Shown here: one piece after another, positions 27,166 to 35,342 of the stretch
How positions within the stretch are numbered: the stretch's first letter is position 1
Layout: the number at the start of each line of letters is the position of its first letter
NCBI RefSeq assembly: GCF_005491425.1
Contig: NZ_CP028083.1
Span: 1,574,001-1,638,000 of the forward strand
Length of the DNA: 64,000 nt
Source: Lysinibacillus sp. SGAir0095
GTDB lineage: Bacteria; Bacillota; Bacilli; Bacillales_A; Planococcaceae
Reading direction: 5' to 3'
Position numbers and translations under genes: made by a program
Notes under the pieces: model-generated
Database searches by the model: none
What the model was told of the DNA's origin: nothing
The model's input: only the letters and a program-made list of their open reading frames with translations

Positions 27166-28674
27166 TTGCATGTTTTGAAGTATAGGATAATTCGATTTTT
27201 TCTGTTAATTTCATTGATTTTTAGTATTTCTGTAACCCAAGCCGATGCTGCCAATATTACATCTGAAAACGCATATGATAGTGCAGCAAAATATATGGTA
27301 AAGACACTACCGGATCCAACGTTTGGGAATGAATGGTTTATTCTTGCTTTGGCAAGAGGTGATTATCAAGTTCCATCCAATTACTATGATACGTACTACA
27401 ATAATTTAGTCCATGACATTAAAGCGATGAAGGGTGTGCTTCATAGCCGAAAATATACAGAGTATTCTCGGGTTATTTTAGCCTTATCTGCTATAGGTAA
27501 AGATGCGCAAAATGTAGGTGGCTATAACTTAGTCGAGAAATTATATGATTTTGATAATGTCGTTTGGCAAGGAATTAATGGACCCGTTTTTGCCTTAATA
27601 GCCCTTGATAGTTGGGGGTATTCAATTCCTGAAACAGCTTCGAATAGTAGAGAAAAGATGATTGATTATATTTTAAGTAAACAATTGGATGATGGCGGTT
27701 TTGCTTTATCGGGTACTTCTTCAGACCCAGATATAACAGCCATGGTGATACAGGCGTTATCAACATATAGAGATCAACCAAGAATAAAGCAAGTAGTAGA
27801 TGAAGCAATTCAAACACTTGCTAATATACAGGGCGCAGATGGCAGTTATGAAAGCTGGGAAGTGAAGAATTCCGAAAGTGTGGCACAAGTCCTTGTTGCA
27901 TTAACGAGTATGGGGATAAATCCAGATGGGGATGAACGGTTTAAAAAAATCATTACTCAACTTTTAAACTTTTATAATGGAACGGACGGAGGCTTTAAAC
28001 ATGTTTTAGATAAATCTTCAGATGGTATGGCTACGGAACAGGCAAGTTATGCTTTAGCCTCTTACCATCGACTATTATCAAAGAAAACGAAATTATACGA
28101 TATGTCGGATACGAAACAAAGCAGTACTAAGCGTTTTATAGATACCAAAAACCATTGGGCTCGAAGTTTTATAGATGAAGCATCAACTATTGGCTTAATT
28201 AGTGGTTATCCAGATAATACGTTCAAACCGAATAATACGATTACTCGGCTTCAAGCAATCTCCATAATCTCACGTATCATAGGCCTGGAAGGTACAAAAG
28301 TAGGACCTTATAATGATACGACTAAATTAGATTTAGCAACTCAAAAAAGAATTGGGGCAGCTTATGAAGCTGGTATTATTACAAGCTCTCAAAATGGCCA
28401 GTTAAGACCGAATGAAAAATTAACAAGAGTTGAGTTGGCGCAAATGTTAGGTAGAGCATTTAAATACGAAAAGGGCTTCGCATATAACCCTGAGAAACTG
28501 GCTCCATACAATGATATTCAAAGATTTAATGAGGAAACAAAAAATGCGATTACCTTACTATATGATTATAAAATTGCCACTGGTTCAAATGGTTCCTTTA
28601 ATCCTTCCCAATATACTACACGTGGTCAAGCTTGTGTAATATTCGTCAATTTTTATAAACAGTTTAATAGATAG
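27166..28674 (+). CDS. SLH-anchored alpha/alpha-toroid protein (transcobalamin alpha-domain-like)
   Basis: The 502-residue protein starts at TTG behind AAGGAGTGAG. It has a signal peptide (about 1-27, ending ADAAN), an alpha/alpha toroid (about 30-320) clearly paralogous to that of the preceding gene (FGNEWFILALARGDYQVP, YSRVILALSAIGKDAQNVGGYN, GGFALSGTSSDPDITAMVIQAL), and three SLH repeats (about 320-502). It lacks DUF4430. The following lipoprotein carries only DUF4430, so the two could together form one two-domain B12 site across the envelope. It should bind cell-wall polymer through SLH. Confidence 0.85.
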   Translation: MHVLKYRIIRFFLLISLIFSISVTQADAANITSENAYDSAAKYMVKTLPDPTFGNEWFILALARGDYQVPSNYYDTYYNNLVHDIKAMKGVLHSRKYTEYSRVILALSAIGKDAQNVGGYNLVEKLYDFDNVVWQGINGPVFALIALDSWGYSIPETASNSREKMIDYILSKQLDDGGFALSGTSSDPDITAMVIQALSTYRDQPRIKQVVDEAIQTLANIQGADGSYESWEVKNSESVAQVLVALTSMGINPDGDERFKKIITQLLNFYNGTDGGFKHVLDKSSDGMATEQASYALASYHRLLSKKTKLYDMSDTKQSSTKRFIDTKNHWARSFIDEASTIGLISGYPDNTFKPNNTITRLQAISIISRIIGLEGTKVGPYNDTTKLDLATQKRIGAAYEAGIITSSQNGQLRPNEKLTRVELAQMLGRAFKYEKGFAYNPEKLAPYNDIQRFNEETKNAITLLYDYKIATGSNGSFNPSQYTTRGQACVIFVNFYKQFNR

Positions 28675-28688
28675 GAGGGACATTTCGA

Positions 28689-29585
28689 ATGGGGCGCAAA
28701 GGTTTTTTGTTTGTAATTATATTTCTCTTTAGTTATTTGTTGGCTGCATGCAATATAGAGACGGTTAGTGAGCACGAAAAACTTGAGGTAGATGAACAAA
28801 GTATACAAAATGAGCAGGAAGAAAAGAGTAATAAAATTGAACGGCAAAAGAACCTTGAAATCGCACAGGGTGAAAAAGAGCTCACTAAAGAAAATTTAAT
28901 TGAAAATACCGTTGTAGAAACTACTGCACCAGTTGAACAAAATAAAGAAACGAAAACGGAAGAGAAATCAAAAACTACTTCTACAACTCAAAAATTAAAA
29001 GAGCAAAATCCGTCGAAATCAGAATCGAAACATCCTGAAAAAACTGTCGGAACAAAAGAAGATAGCAAAACTGCAACCCAAACCGAAAAACCGAATACCA
29101 ATCAACCATCTACCCAACCTAAACCAAAACCAAATGAAGAGATAGAGTCTAGTCCTAAACGGTATGTAACTATTGGCATCTATGTAAAAACATTATTAAA
29201 TAATTGGGAATTACTAGAGGCGCCGTTACAAAGTGAAAAATACGTCCCAAGTAATGGAGTGATTTTGAAAGCTTCGAAGTATGAATTGCTTAGTGAAAAG
29301 GAAACGGTTTGGGATGTGCTACTTCGAGCTACGAAGGAACATAGCATTCAACTAGAGTATCAGGGTGCCAACGAAAATATTTACAACAGTGTATACGTTG
29401 AAGGTATTAACCATCTTTACGAATTTAGTGCAGGTGAACTAAGTGGATGGATGTATAGTGTTAATGGTGTCTTTCCGAACTTTGGCTGCAGCCAATATGT
29501 GCTGAAGGATGGCGATGTCATTGAATGGCACTATACGGTGGATTTAGGCAGGGATTTAGGACATGACTGGAATGGTAGCAAATGA
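28689..29585 (+). CDS. DUF4430 lipoprotein (transcobalamin beta-domain-like)
   Basis: The 298-residue protein has a lipobox (LLAAC, about residues 17-21). A long Lys/Glu/Thr/Pro-rich linker (about 35-150) follows, then a single DUF4430 domain (about 155-298) with VYVEGINHLYEF, GELSGWMYSVNGVFPN and GDVIEWHYTVDLGRDLG. The last is very close to DUF4430 domain 2 of the first SLH protein. It is anchored to the outer face of the membrane, with a linker long enough to reach into the wall. It overlaps the ECF T gene by four bases, so it likely hands substrate to that transporter. Confidence 0.85.
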   Translation: MGRKGFLFVIIFLFSYLLAACNIETVSEHEKLEVDEQSIQNEQEEKSNKIERQKNLEIAQGEKELTKENLIENTVVETTAPVEQNKETKTEEKSKTTSTTQKLKEQNPSKSESKHPEKTVGTKEDSKTATQTEKPNTNQPSTQPKPKPNEEIESSPKRYVTIGIYVKTLLNNWELLEAPLQSEKYVPSNGVILKASKYELLSEKETVWDVLLRATKEHSIQLEYQGANENIYNSVYVEGINHLYEFSAGELSGWMYSVNGVFPNFGCSQYVLKDGDVIEWHYTVDLGRDLGHDWNGSK

Positions 29586-30463
29586 AGGCATTTGAATCCT
29601 ATCATCCTAGTGTAATTTTTTATTATTTTGTAGTGGTCATTTGCATGACGATGTTTTTTATGCATCCAGTCTATTTGGTTTGTACTTTTTTAGCTGCGTT
29701 GTGTTTAAGAGCGCTGTGGTTTAAAGGACATTTTTTGCGATCTAGTTGGTATTTTATTCCTTTATTTTTCGCCATGGCTATTGTAAATCCTCTTATTAGC
29801 CATAATGGTCAGTTAGTGATTTTATATGTTAATAACAATCCAATTACTATAGAAGCAATTGCCTATGGGATTGCGATAGCATTGATGATTGTAGCTGTTT
29901 TATTTTGGTTTAGTTGCTATAACGAAGCTATGACCTCCGATAAGTTTTTATATTTATTTGCAAAGATATCACCGGTTTTCGCTTTAACTATTTCTATTAC
30001 AATGCGGTTAATACCGCGATTTAAGCATCAATTACGAGTTATTGCACAAGCACAAAAAACAATTGGAATGGACTATACGGTCGGTACACCGTGGCATCGT
30101 GTAAAAGTCGTTATAAGAATTCTTTCTATATTAGTAACATGGGCATTGGAAAATTCAATAGAGACTGCAGATTCTATGAAGGCAAGAGGCTATGGTTTGA
30201 AGAATCGTACTACATTTTCCATATTCATACTAGAAAAGCGAGATTTATTTATGATTGGTTGGCTGACGATATTATTGATAATTTGTGTGTATGGCGTATT
30301 AAGAGGCTATACAATGTTTTATTACTATCCTACTTTTACAGAAATCAGTTGGTCTGCTGATTACATTTTCTTTTACTCTGTATATGCAATCCTATTGTCC
30401 ATACCAATCGTAACGAATGTGAAAGGGGACATCAAATGGCACTACTTACAATCAAGAATTTAA
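29582..30463 (+). CDS. ECF transporter T component (CbiQ/EcfT family)
   Basis: This is a 293-residue membrane protein with about six hydrophobic segments. It has the coupling motif ADSMKARGYGL (the Ala-Arg-Gly signature that docks on the ATPases) after a long amphipathic region. It is the energy-coupling scaffold between the S component and the ATPases encoded next. Its genes overlap on both sides (4 and 28 bases). A dedicated T component placed with its own S component indicates a group I ECF transporter. Confidence 0.93.
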   Translation: MKAFESYHPSVIFYYFVVVICMTMFFMHPVYLVCTFLAALCLRALWFKGHFLRSSWYFIPLFFAMAIVNPLISHNGQLVILYVNNNPITIEAIAYGIAIALMIVAVLFWFSCYNEAMTSDKFLYLFAKISPVFALTISITMRLIPRFKHQLRVIAQAQKTIGMDYTVGTPWHRVKVVIRILSILVTWALENSIETADSMKARGYGLKNRTTFSIFILEKRDLFMIGWLTILLIICVYGVLRGYTMFYYYPTFTEISWSADYIFFYSVYAILLSIPIVTNVKGDIKWHYLQSRI

Positions 30464-32085
30464 GCTTTCGTTATCCAGGAGAAGAGAATGACGCTCTTCA
30501 ATCTATTAATTTAGAGATTGAAGAAGGAGAATTGGTCGTACTTATTGGTCAATCTGGGTGTGGTAAAAGTACATTAATCAAACAACTAAAGCGAGAGATA
30601 GCACCACATGGAAATTTGACTGGTGATCTTCTATACAAGAATAGATCTATGGATGAATTAGACCAGCGCGTAACAGCTTCAGAAATTGGTTATGTATCAC
30701 AAAACCCAGATAATCAAATTGTGACAGATAAAGTATGGCATGAGCTTGCATTCGGGTTGGAGAATATTGGTTTGGATAAATCTACTATTCGCAGACGAGT
30801 GGCTGAAATGGCGAATTTTTTAGGGATTCAAACATGGTACCGCCAAAAAACAGTCAATCTTTCAGGCGGTCAAAAACAGCTGCTAAATTTAGCCGCTATA
30901 ACGGTGATGCAACCAAAAGTCTTATTACTTGATGAACCGACATCCCAATTAGATCCGATAGCTGCCAGTGAATTTCTGGGAATGCTTAGAAAATTGAATG
31001 AAGAGCTGGGATTAACAATTATCTTAGTAGAGCATCGTTTAGAGGATGTACTTCCAATTGCAAGTAGAGTAGTTGTTATGGATGAAGGCTCAATAATCTA
31101 CAATGGCGCACCAATAAATTTATTAGATGGTTTACCTACTTACCATCCGATGTTGTCAGCCCTGCCTTCTGCCATGCGAATTTTTTCTGCCATGGGTCAG
31201 AAAGGAGCTGCCCCTTTGACCATTCGAGAAGGGCGACGTTGGCTTTTAAACCAAGGTTTTCAGAATGGAGAGCTAGAAGAAAATGAGAGCGCGCAAAATA
31301 AAAAAGTGTTGTTAGAAGCGAAAGATGTAGCCTTTCGCTATCAAAAAGATGGCGAGGATATATTGCATTACTTTAATTTGCAAGTGTTTACTGGTGAATT
31401 TATGTCAGTTATCGGCGGTAATGGAACAGGGAAGTCGACTGCATTGAAGGTGTTGTCGAGTTTATTAAAACCATATCAAGGACAAGTATTTCTTAGAGGC
31501 AAAAAAATTGCAAAATTTTCAAATGTAGAATTGTACAGAAATCAATTGGCTGTATTACCGCAAAATCCTGTTGTATTGTTCGTAGAAAAAACGGTCAAAA
31601 AAGAGTTGCAGGTAATGGCGGATGTTACTAAAACAAGCTCAAAATTGGATGCTATCATAAATTTATTTGAATTAGATAAACTTCTACACCGCCATCCATA
31701 TGATTTGAGTGGAGGAGAGCAGCAAAAAGTGGCTTTAGCAAAGCTACTATTATTAGAACCGCAAATGTTAATGTTGGATGAACCAACGAAAGGATTGGAT
31801 GCACATGCCAAAGAGTCTTTAGGAAGTACGCTACAAGCATTGCAACAAAAAGGAATAACTATATTAATGGTGACACATGATATTGAATTTTCAGCTAAGT
31901 TCAGTGATCGTTGTTCATTATTGTTTGATGGACAAATAATAACCACCGATATACCAAGAAAGTTCTATAGCGGGAATAGTTTCTATACTACAGCAGCTCA
32001 CCGGTTATCCAAAAACTTGTTTCGAAATGCGATTACTTGTGAGGATGTGGTGAAGTTATGCAATCAAACAAGCGTTATGACCTAA
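30436..32085 (+). CDS. ECF transporter fused double ATPase (A-A')
   Basis: The 549-residue protein holds two ABC domains in tandem. Domain 1 (about 1-235) has Walker A GQSGCGKST, Q-loop QNPDNQIV, signature LSGGQKQ, Walker B LLLDEPTSQLD and switch VEHR. Domain 2 (about 290-530) has GGNGTGKST, LPQNP, LSGGEQQ, LMLDEPTKGLD and VTHD. Both sites look complete. Fused ATPases of this kind (YkoD-like) serve dedicated vitamin ECF transporters. It overlaps the T gene by 28 bases and the S gene by 28 bases. Confidence 0.94.
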   Translation: MALLTIKNLSFRYPGEENDALQSINLEIEEGELVVLIGQSGCGKSTLIKQLKREIAPHGNLTGDLLYKNRSMDELDQRVTASEIGYVSQNPDNQIVTDKVWHELAFGLENIGLDKSTIRRRVAEMANFLGIQTWYRQKTVNLSGGQKQLLNLAAITVMQPKVLLLDEPTSQLDPIAASEFLGMLRKLNEELGLTIILVEHRLEDVLPIASRVVVMDEGSIIYNGAPINLLDGLPTYHPMLSALPSAMRIFSAMGQKGAAPLTIREGRRWLLNQGFQNGELEENESAQNKKVLLEAKDVAFRYQKDGEDILHYFNLQVFTGEFMSVIGGNGTGKSTALKVLSSLLKPYQGQVFLRGKKIAKFSNVELYRNQLAVLPQNPVVLFVEKTVKKELQVMADVTKTSSKLDAIINLFELDKLLHRHPYDLSGGEQQKVALAKLLLLEPQMLMLDEPTKGLDAHAKESLGSTLQALQQKGITILMVTHDIEFSAKFSDRCSLLFDGQIITTDIPRKFYSGNSFYTTAAHRLSKNLFRNAITCEDVVKLCNQTSVMT

Positions 32086-32768
32086 GAAAAATATGTAATA
32101 TCATTATAATTTTCATTATTATGCCATTAGTAATTTATAGTGGAGTAACTTTTTTAGGAGATAGGAAATATTATTTTATATCAATCATCTTGGCGATGCT
32201 TTCGTGCTTGCCGTTTTTCCTTCGCTATGAGAAGAAAAAGCCTCAGCCTCGTGAAATCATGACAATTGCAGTAATGGCAGCGATATCAGTGGCGGGTCGT
32301 ATTCTATTTGCTGTGATTCCTGGTTTTAAGCCAGTTGCAGCTATTACAGCAATTACAGGAATTTATTTGGGAGCGGAAGCAGGTTTTTTAACAGGTGCTT
32401 TATCGGCTATTGTATCGAATATATTTTTTGGACAAGGACCATGGACTCCATTTCAAATGTTTATATGGGGTCTTATTGGTTATGTAGCCGGGTTATTGGG
32501 TAAAACAGGAAAAATGGAAAGTAAACTATCATTAACTATATTTGGAGTGATAGCTGGCATCCTTTATTCTTTTGGAATGGATGTGTGGAGTGTCATTTCA
32601 ATATCAGGGTTATTTTCAATTGAAGCCTATGTTACTGCCTTGAGCACGGCAATTCCATTTACGATAATGTATGCCATCTCGAATGTGATATTTTTACTTT
32701 TACTTACCAAACCAATAGGCGAGAAGTTGAAGAGAATTAAGGTAAAATACAATATATTGAATAACTAA
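32058..32768 (+). CDS. ECF transporter S component, predicted cobalamin-specific
   Basis: The 236-residue membrane protein has about six hydrophobic segments. The S-component core reads GRILFAVIPGFKPVAAITAI, then GAEAGFLTGALSAIVSNIFFG and a QMFIWGLIGYVAGLLG helix. It is the substrate-binding subunit that completes the T-A-A'-S operon. Specificity is inferred from the B12 riboswitch and the transcobalamin-like partners, by analogy with the cobalamin S component CbrT of lactobacilli. Orthology with CbrT is not shown here. A bidirectional terminator follows. Confidence 0.85.
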   Translation: MQSNKRYDLRKICNIIIIFIIMPLVIYSGVTFLGDRKYYFISIILAMLSCLPFFLRYEKKKPQPREIMTIAVMAAISVAGRILFAVIPGFKPVAAITAITGIYLGAEAGFLTGALSAIVSNIFFGQGPWTPFQMFIWGLIGYVAGLLGKTGKMESKLSLTIFGVIAGILYSFGMDVWSVISISGLFSIEAYVTALSTAIPFTIMYAISNVIFLLLLTKPIGEKLKRIKVKYNILNN

Positions 32769-32802
32769 AGCAAGACGACAGTTAAGTAGCATAACAGATA
32801 AA

Positions 32803-32843
32803 AAAACAGGACTTACCTAAGTGCTCTTAGGTGTCCTGTTTTA
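32803..32843. terminator. Bidirectional terminator between the ECF operon and fabI
   Basis: AAACAGGAC...ACCTAAG (from 32803) pairs with CTTAGGTGTCCTGTTT (from 32826) around a short loop, with A-rich and T-rich flanks on the two sides. It serves the converging transcripts. Confidence 0.85.
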
Positions 32844-32863
32844 CTATTTGCAGTTAAAAAGAA

Positions 32864-33640
32864 TTAACCAATAATATTATAACCGCAATCCACATAGATA
32901 GTTTCGCCAGTTACACCACGAGATAGAGCGCTTAGCATTACGAGAGTCATATCTGCTACTTCATCTTGGTTTGTATTGCGTTTTAATGGTGATTGTTCTT
33001 CAATTTTATGAAGGATTTGGTTGAAGCTTGGTACACCCTTTGCCGCTAAAGTTCGGATTGCCCCTGCTGAAATCGCATTTACACGAATTCCTTCAGCACC
33101 TAAATCTGCTGCTAGGTAGCGCATTGCCGCTTCAAGAGCTGCTTTTGCAACACCCATCACATTATATCCGTCAAGGACACGTTGGCCGCCTAAGTAACTC
33201 ATTGTGACAATCGAGCCACCTTCTGTCATAAATGGACGAGCTGCATTGGCAACAGCAACTAATGAGTAAGCACTTGTATCCTGAGCAAATGCATAGCCTT
33301 CTCGAGTTGTTTCCACAAAGCGATTTTTTAAGTCTTCTGCGTGAGCAAATGCAACAGAGTGCACAATTCCGTGAATAACACCAAACTGTTCACCGATTTG
33401 TGCGAATGCTGTTGCGATACTTTCATCACTATTAACGTCACATTCGATAACAGCAGTTTTATAGTCTGTATAATTTTCAAGTACTTTTTCAATTTTTCCT
33501 TTGGAACGTTCTTTTCGGTAAGTGAAGATTACGTTAGCACCAACCTCTAAAAGTTTTTTTGCAATTCCCCATGCAATGCTTCGTTCATTGGCAACGCCCA
33601 TTACAACAATATTTTTGTCCTTCATTTGTAATAAATCCAA
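32864..33640 (-). CDS. fabI: Enoyl-[acyl-carrier-protein] reductase (NADH) FabI
   Basis: FabI reduces enoyl-ACP in fatty acid elongation and is the triclosan target. This short-chain dehydrogenase-type protein is 258 residues. It has the nucleotide-binding start NIVVMGVANERSIAWGIAKKL, the divergent catalytic YNVMGVAK (Tyr-x6-Lys, FabI type) and the NAISAGAIRTLA loop. A FapR operator lies 40 bases upstream of its start. It is transcribed against its neighbours on the left. Confidence 0.97.
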   Translation of the reverse strand: MDLLQMKDKNIVVMGVANERSIAWGIAKKLLEVGANVIFTYRKERSKGKIEKVLENYTDYKTAVIECDVNSDESIATAFAQIGEQFGVIHGIVHSVAFAHAEDLKNRFVETTREGYAFAQDTSAYSLVAVANAARPFMTEGGSIVTMSYLGGQRVLDGYNVMGVAKAALEAAMRYLAADLGAEGIRVNAISAGAIRTLAAKGVPSFNQILHKIEEQSPLKRNTNQDEVADMTLVMLSALSRGVTGETIYVDCGYNIIG

Positions 33641-33679
33641 TCCGATGATCCCCTTTGCTTAATAAATTTTACATCAGTT

Positions 33680-33698
33680 ATTAGTACCAACTACTAAT
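33680..33698 (-). promoter_or_regulatory. FapR operator at the fabI promoter
   Basis: ATTAGTACCAACTACTAAT is a symmetric 19-bp site fitting the FapR motif (TTAGTACC-n-GTACTAA type). On the minus strand it overlaps a likely -10 (TACTAAT) placed 17 bases after TTAAAC. FapR represses lipid synthesis genes until malonyl-CoA rises, so this site would place fabI under that control. Confidence 0.82.
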
Positions 33699-33751
33699 AT
33701 TAAGTTTAACAGTTCATCGTAAGAAAATCAATAAGAGAGTGGTAACTTGTA

Positions 33752-33791
33752 ATGCAAAATAGTTGACAGCTATTTTGCATTGCAATATACT
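33752..33791 (+). promoter_or_regulatory. Sigma-A promoter inside a perfect 11-bp palindrome (PadR operator candidate)
   Basis: ATGCAAAATAG (33752-33762) and CTATTTTGCAT (33770-33780) form a perfect inverted repeat. Its 7-base centre carries the consensus -35 TTGACA (33763-33768). After 17 bases comes -10 TATACT (33786-33791). A repressor bound here would block polymerase. The PadR gene starts 75 bases downstream, so autorepression is the simplest reading. Confidence 0.85.
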
Positions 33792-33865
33792 AAAGGTAAC
33801 TACTTTATATAGCAAGGTAGAGCGTGGTTAGGTATCTTGTATAATAAGATAGAGAGGTGAATGAA

Positions 33866-34207
33866 TTGTCCATTCGAAGCCAGCTATTAAAAGGAATATT
33901 AGATGGATGTGTCTTAGCAATTATTGAAAAAGAAGAGATTTATGGGTATGAGTTATCACAGAAATTACAGCAATATGGCTTAAAGGATATTAGTGAAGGA
34001 ACGATATACCCCGTCCTATTACGCTTACAAAAAAGCAATTGGATTGTAGGAACAATGCGGCCGTCCGATAGTGGACCTAACAGAAAATATTATTCCTTAA
34101 CCAAAGAGGGGAAAGACAATTTGGATTTAATAAGACAGGAATGGGATTCATTGAGCACGCCAATTACAAATATATTAAGAGGTGATGAGGATGCAAATGA
34201 CAGTTAA
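33866..34207 (+). CDS. PadR-family transcriptional regulator
   Basis: A 113-residue winged-helix protein of the PadR family: LLKGILDGCVLAIIEKEEIYGYELSQKL, then SEGTIYPVLLRLQKSNWI and GPNRKYYSLTKEGKDNL. It should repress its own operon and respond to an envelope or toxic-compound signal, as PadR proteins do. TTG 33866 is preferred since AGAGAGG is spaced properly. GTG 33857 overlaps that site. It overlaps the next gene, a membrane protein, which is the usual PadR pairing. Confidence 0.88.
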   Translation: MSIRSQLLKGILDGCVLAIIEKEEIYGYELSQKLQQYGLKDISEGTIYPVLLRLQKSNWIVGTMRPSDSGPNRKYYSLTKEGKDNLDLIRQEWDSLSTPITNILRGDEDANDS

Positions 34208-34862
34208 GGAACTAGTTAGGCAAAATAATGATAAGAGGAAAAGCCTAACCCCAGAAAATCAAGAGTATTACGAGAATATGCTTGTTTATATTCGGACAAA
34301 TGCATTAAAAAGTGAACGAGCGGTAGAGGAAGTACTACTTGAAATGTTGGATCATTTATTAGAGGCGCAAAGAGAAGGGAAAAAAGCAGAGGATGTCTTT
34401 GGTAAATCACCAAAAGAATTGGCAGAAGAGATTATTCAAACTCTTCCAAAAGAATCATTTAAAGAAACAGTTGATTTTGTACTTGAAATGGTATTTACAT
34501 TATTCGGTTGGTACTTAGTTGTTGGTGGAATCATCCCATTAATATCAGGGGAGGATCAAACCATCCATCTTGGATCATTACTGCTGTCGGGCATCCTACT
34601 AATCGCTAGTGTTGTGACATTGCTATTCTTTTTATTTGGTATCCTTAAAAAAACTGCGTTTGAGGATAAAAAAGGGAAAAGTAAGGTTAATTGGTATCTT
34701 GGATTCCTCTTTGTTCTTTTTTTCATAGGAGGAGTTGGTGCAAATTTTGTTTTAGAGCCATTTGGTCCAGCTTTTACAATTTCCTACCTACTTCAGTTCG
34801 GTCTGGGCTGCTTCTTTATACTCGCTGCCTTTTTGTTTAAAAAATTAAGAGAATCGAAGTAA
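34191..34862 (+). CDS. DUF1129-like membrane protein cotranscribed with PadR
   Basis: The 223-residue protein has a soluble helical N-terminal part (about 1-95, with EVLLEMLDHLLEAQREGKKAEDVFG, the HAAS/DUF1129-like segment) and four hydrophobic helices after it. Such proteins are often encoded behind PadR regulators. Their role is not established. ATG 34191 is spaced best from AGAGGTG, with 34182, 34185 and 34197 as alternatives. It ends at a strong terminator. Confidence 0.75.
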   Translation: MQMTVKELVRQNNDKRKSLTPENQEYYENMLVYIRTNALKSERAVEEVLLEMLDHLLEAQREGKKAEDVFGKSPKELAEEIIQTLPKESFKETVDFVLEMVFTLFGWYLVVGGIIPLISGEDQTIHLGSLLLSGILLIASVVTLLFFLFGILKKTAFEDKKGKSKVNWYLGFLFVLFFIGGVGANFVLEPFGPAFTISYLLQFGLGCFFILAAFLFKKLRESK

Positions 34863-34870
34863 AAGTAGAA

Positions 34871-34912
34871 AAGACAAAACCTCAACTAATTAGGTCGAGG
34901 TTTTGTCTTTAT
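34871..34912 (+). terminator. Terminator of the PadR operon
   Basis: AAGACAAAACCTC (34871-34883) and GAGGTTTTGTCTT (34897-34909) are a perfect 13-bp inverted repeat with T-rich flank. Confidence 0.9.
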
Positions 34913-34954
34913 TTATACTGGTATCCTTGAAAACTATCATTTTTCTATCCACTA

Positions 34955-34986
34955 AAAAGAGGTTGGGCTTCGAGCCAACCTCTTTT
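34955..34986 (-). terminator. Terminator of the ferredoxin gene
   Basis: AAAAGAGGTTGG (34955-34966) and CCAACCTCTTTT (34975-34986) are a perfect 12-bp inverted repeat directly after the minus-strand ferredoxin stop, giving a T run on that strand. Confidence 0.88.
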
Positions 34987-34988
34987 AA

Positions 34989-35288
<300 letters not shown>

Positions 35289-35342
35289 CTAAATCTGTTT
35301 AATTTACTTTTCAACCTAATAGTTCGAAATGGAGGATTGATT

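Noticed and set aside
30091-30360. 89-codon frame inside the ECF T gene
   Set aside because: It lies in another frame of a well-supported membrane protein gene and shows no features of its own.
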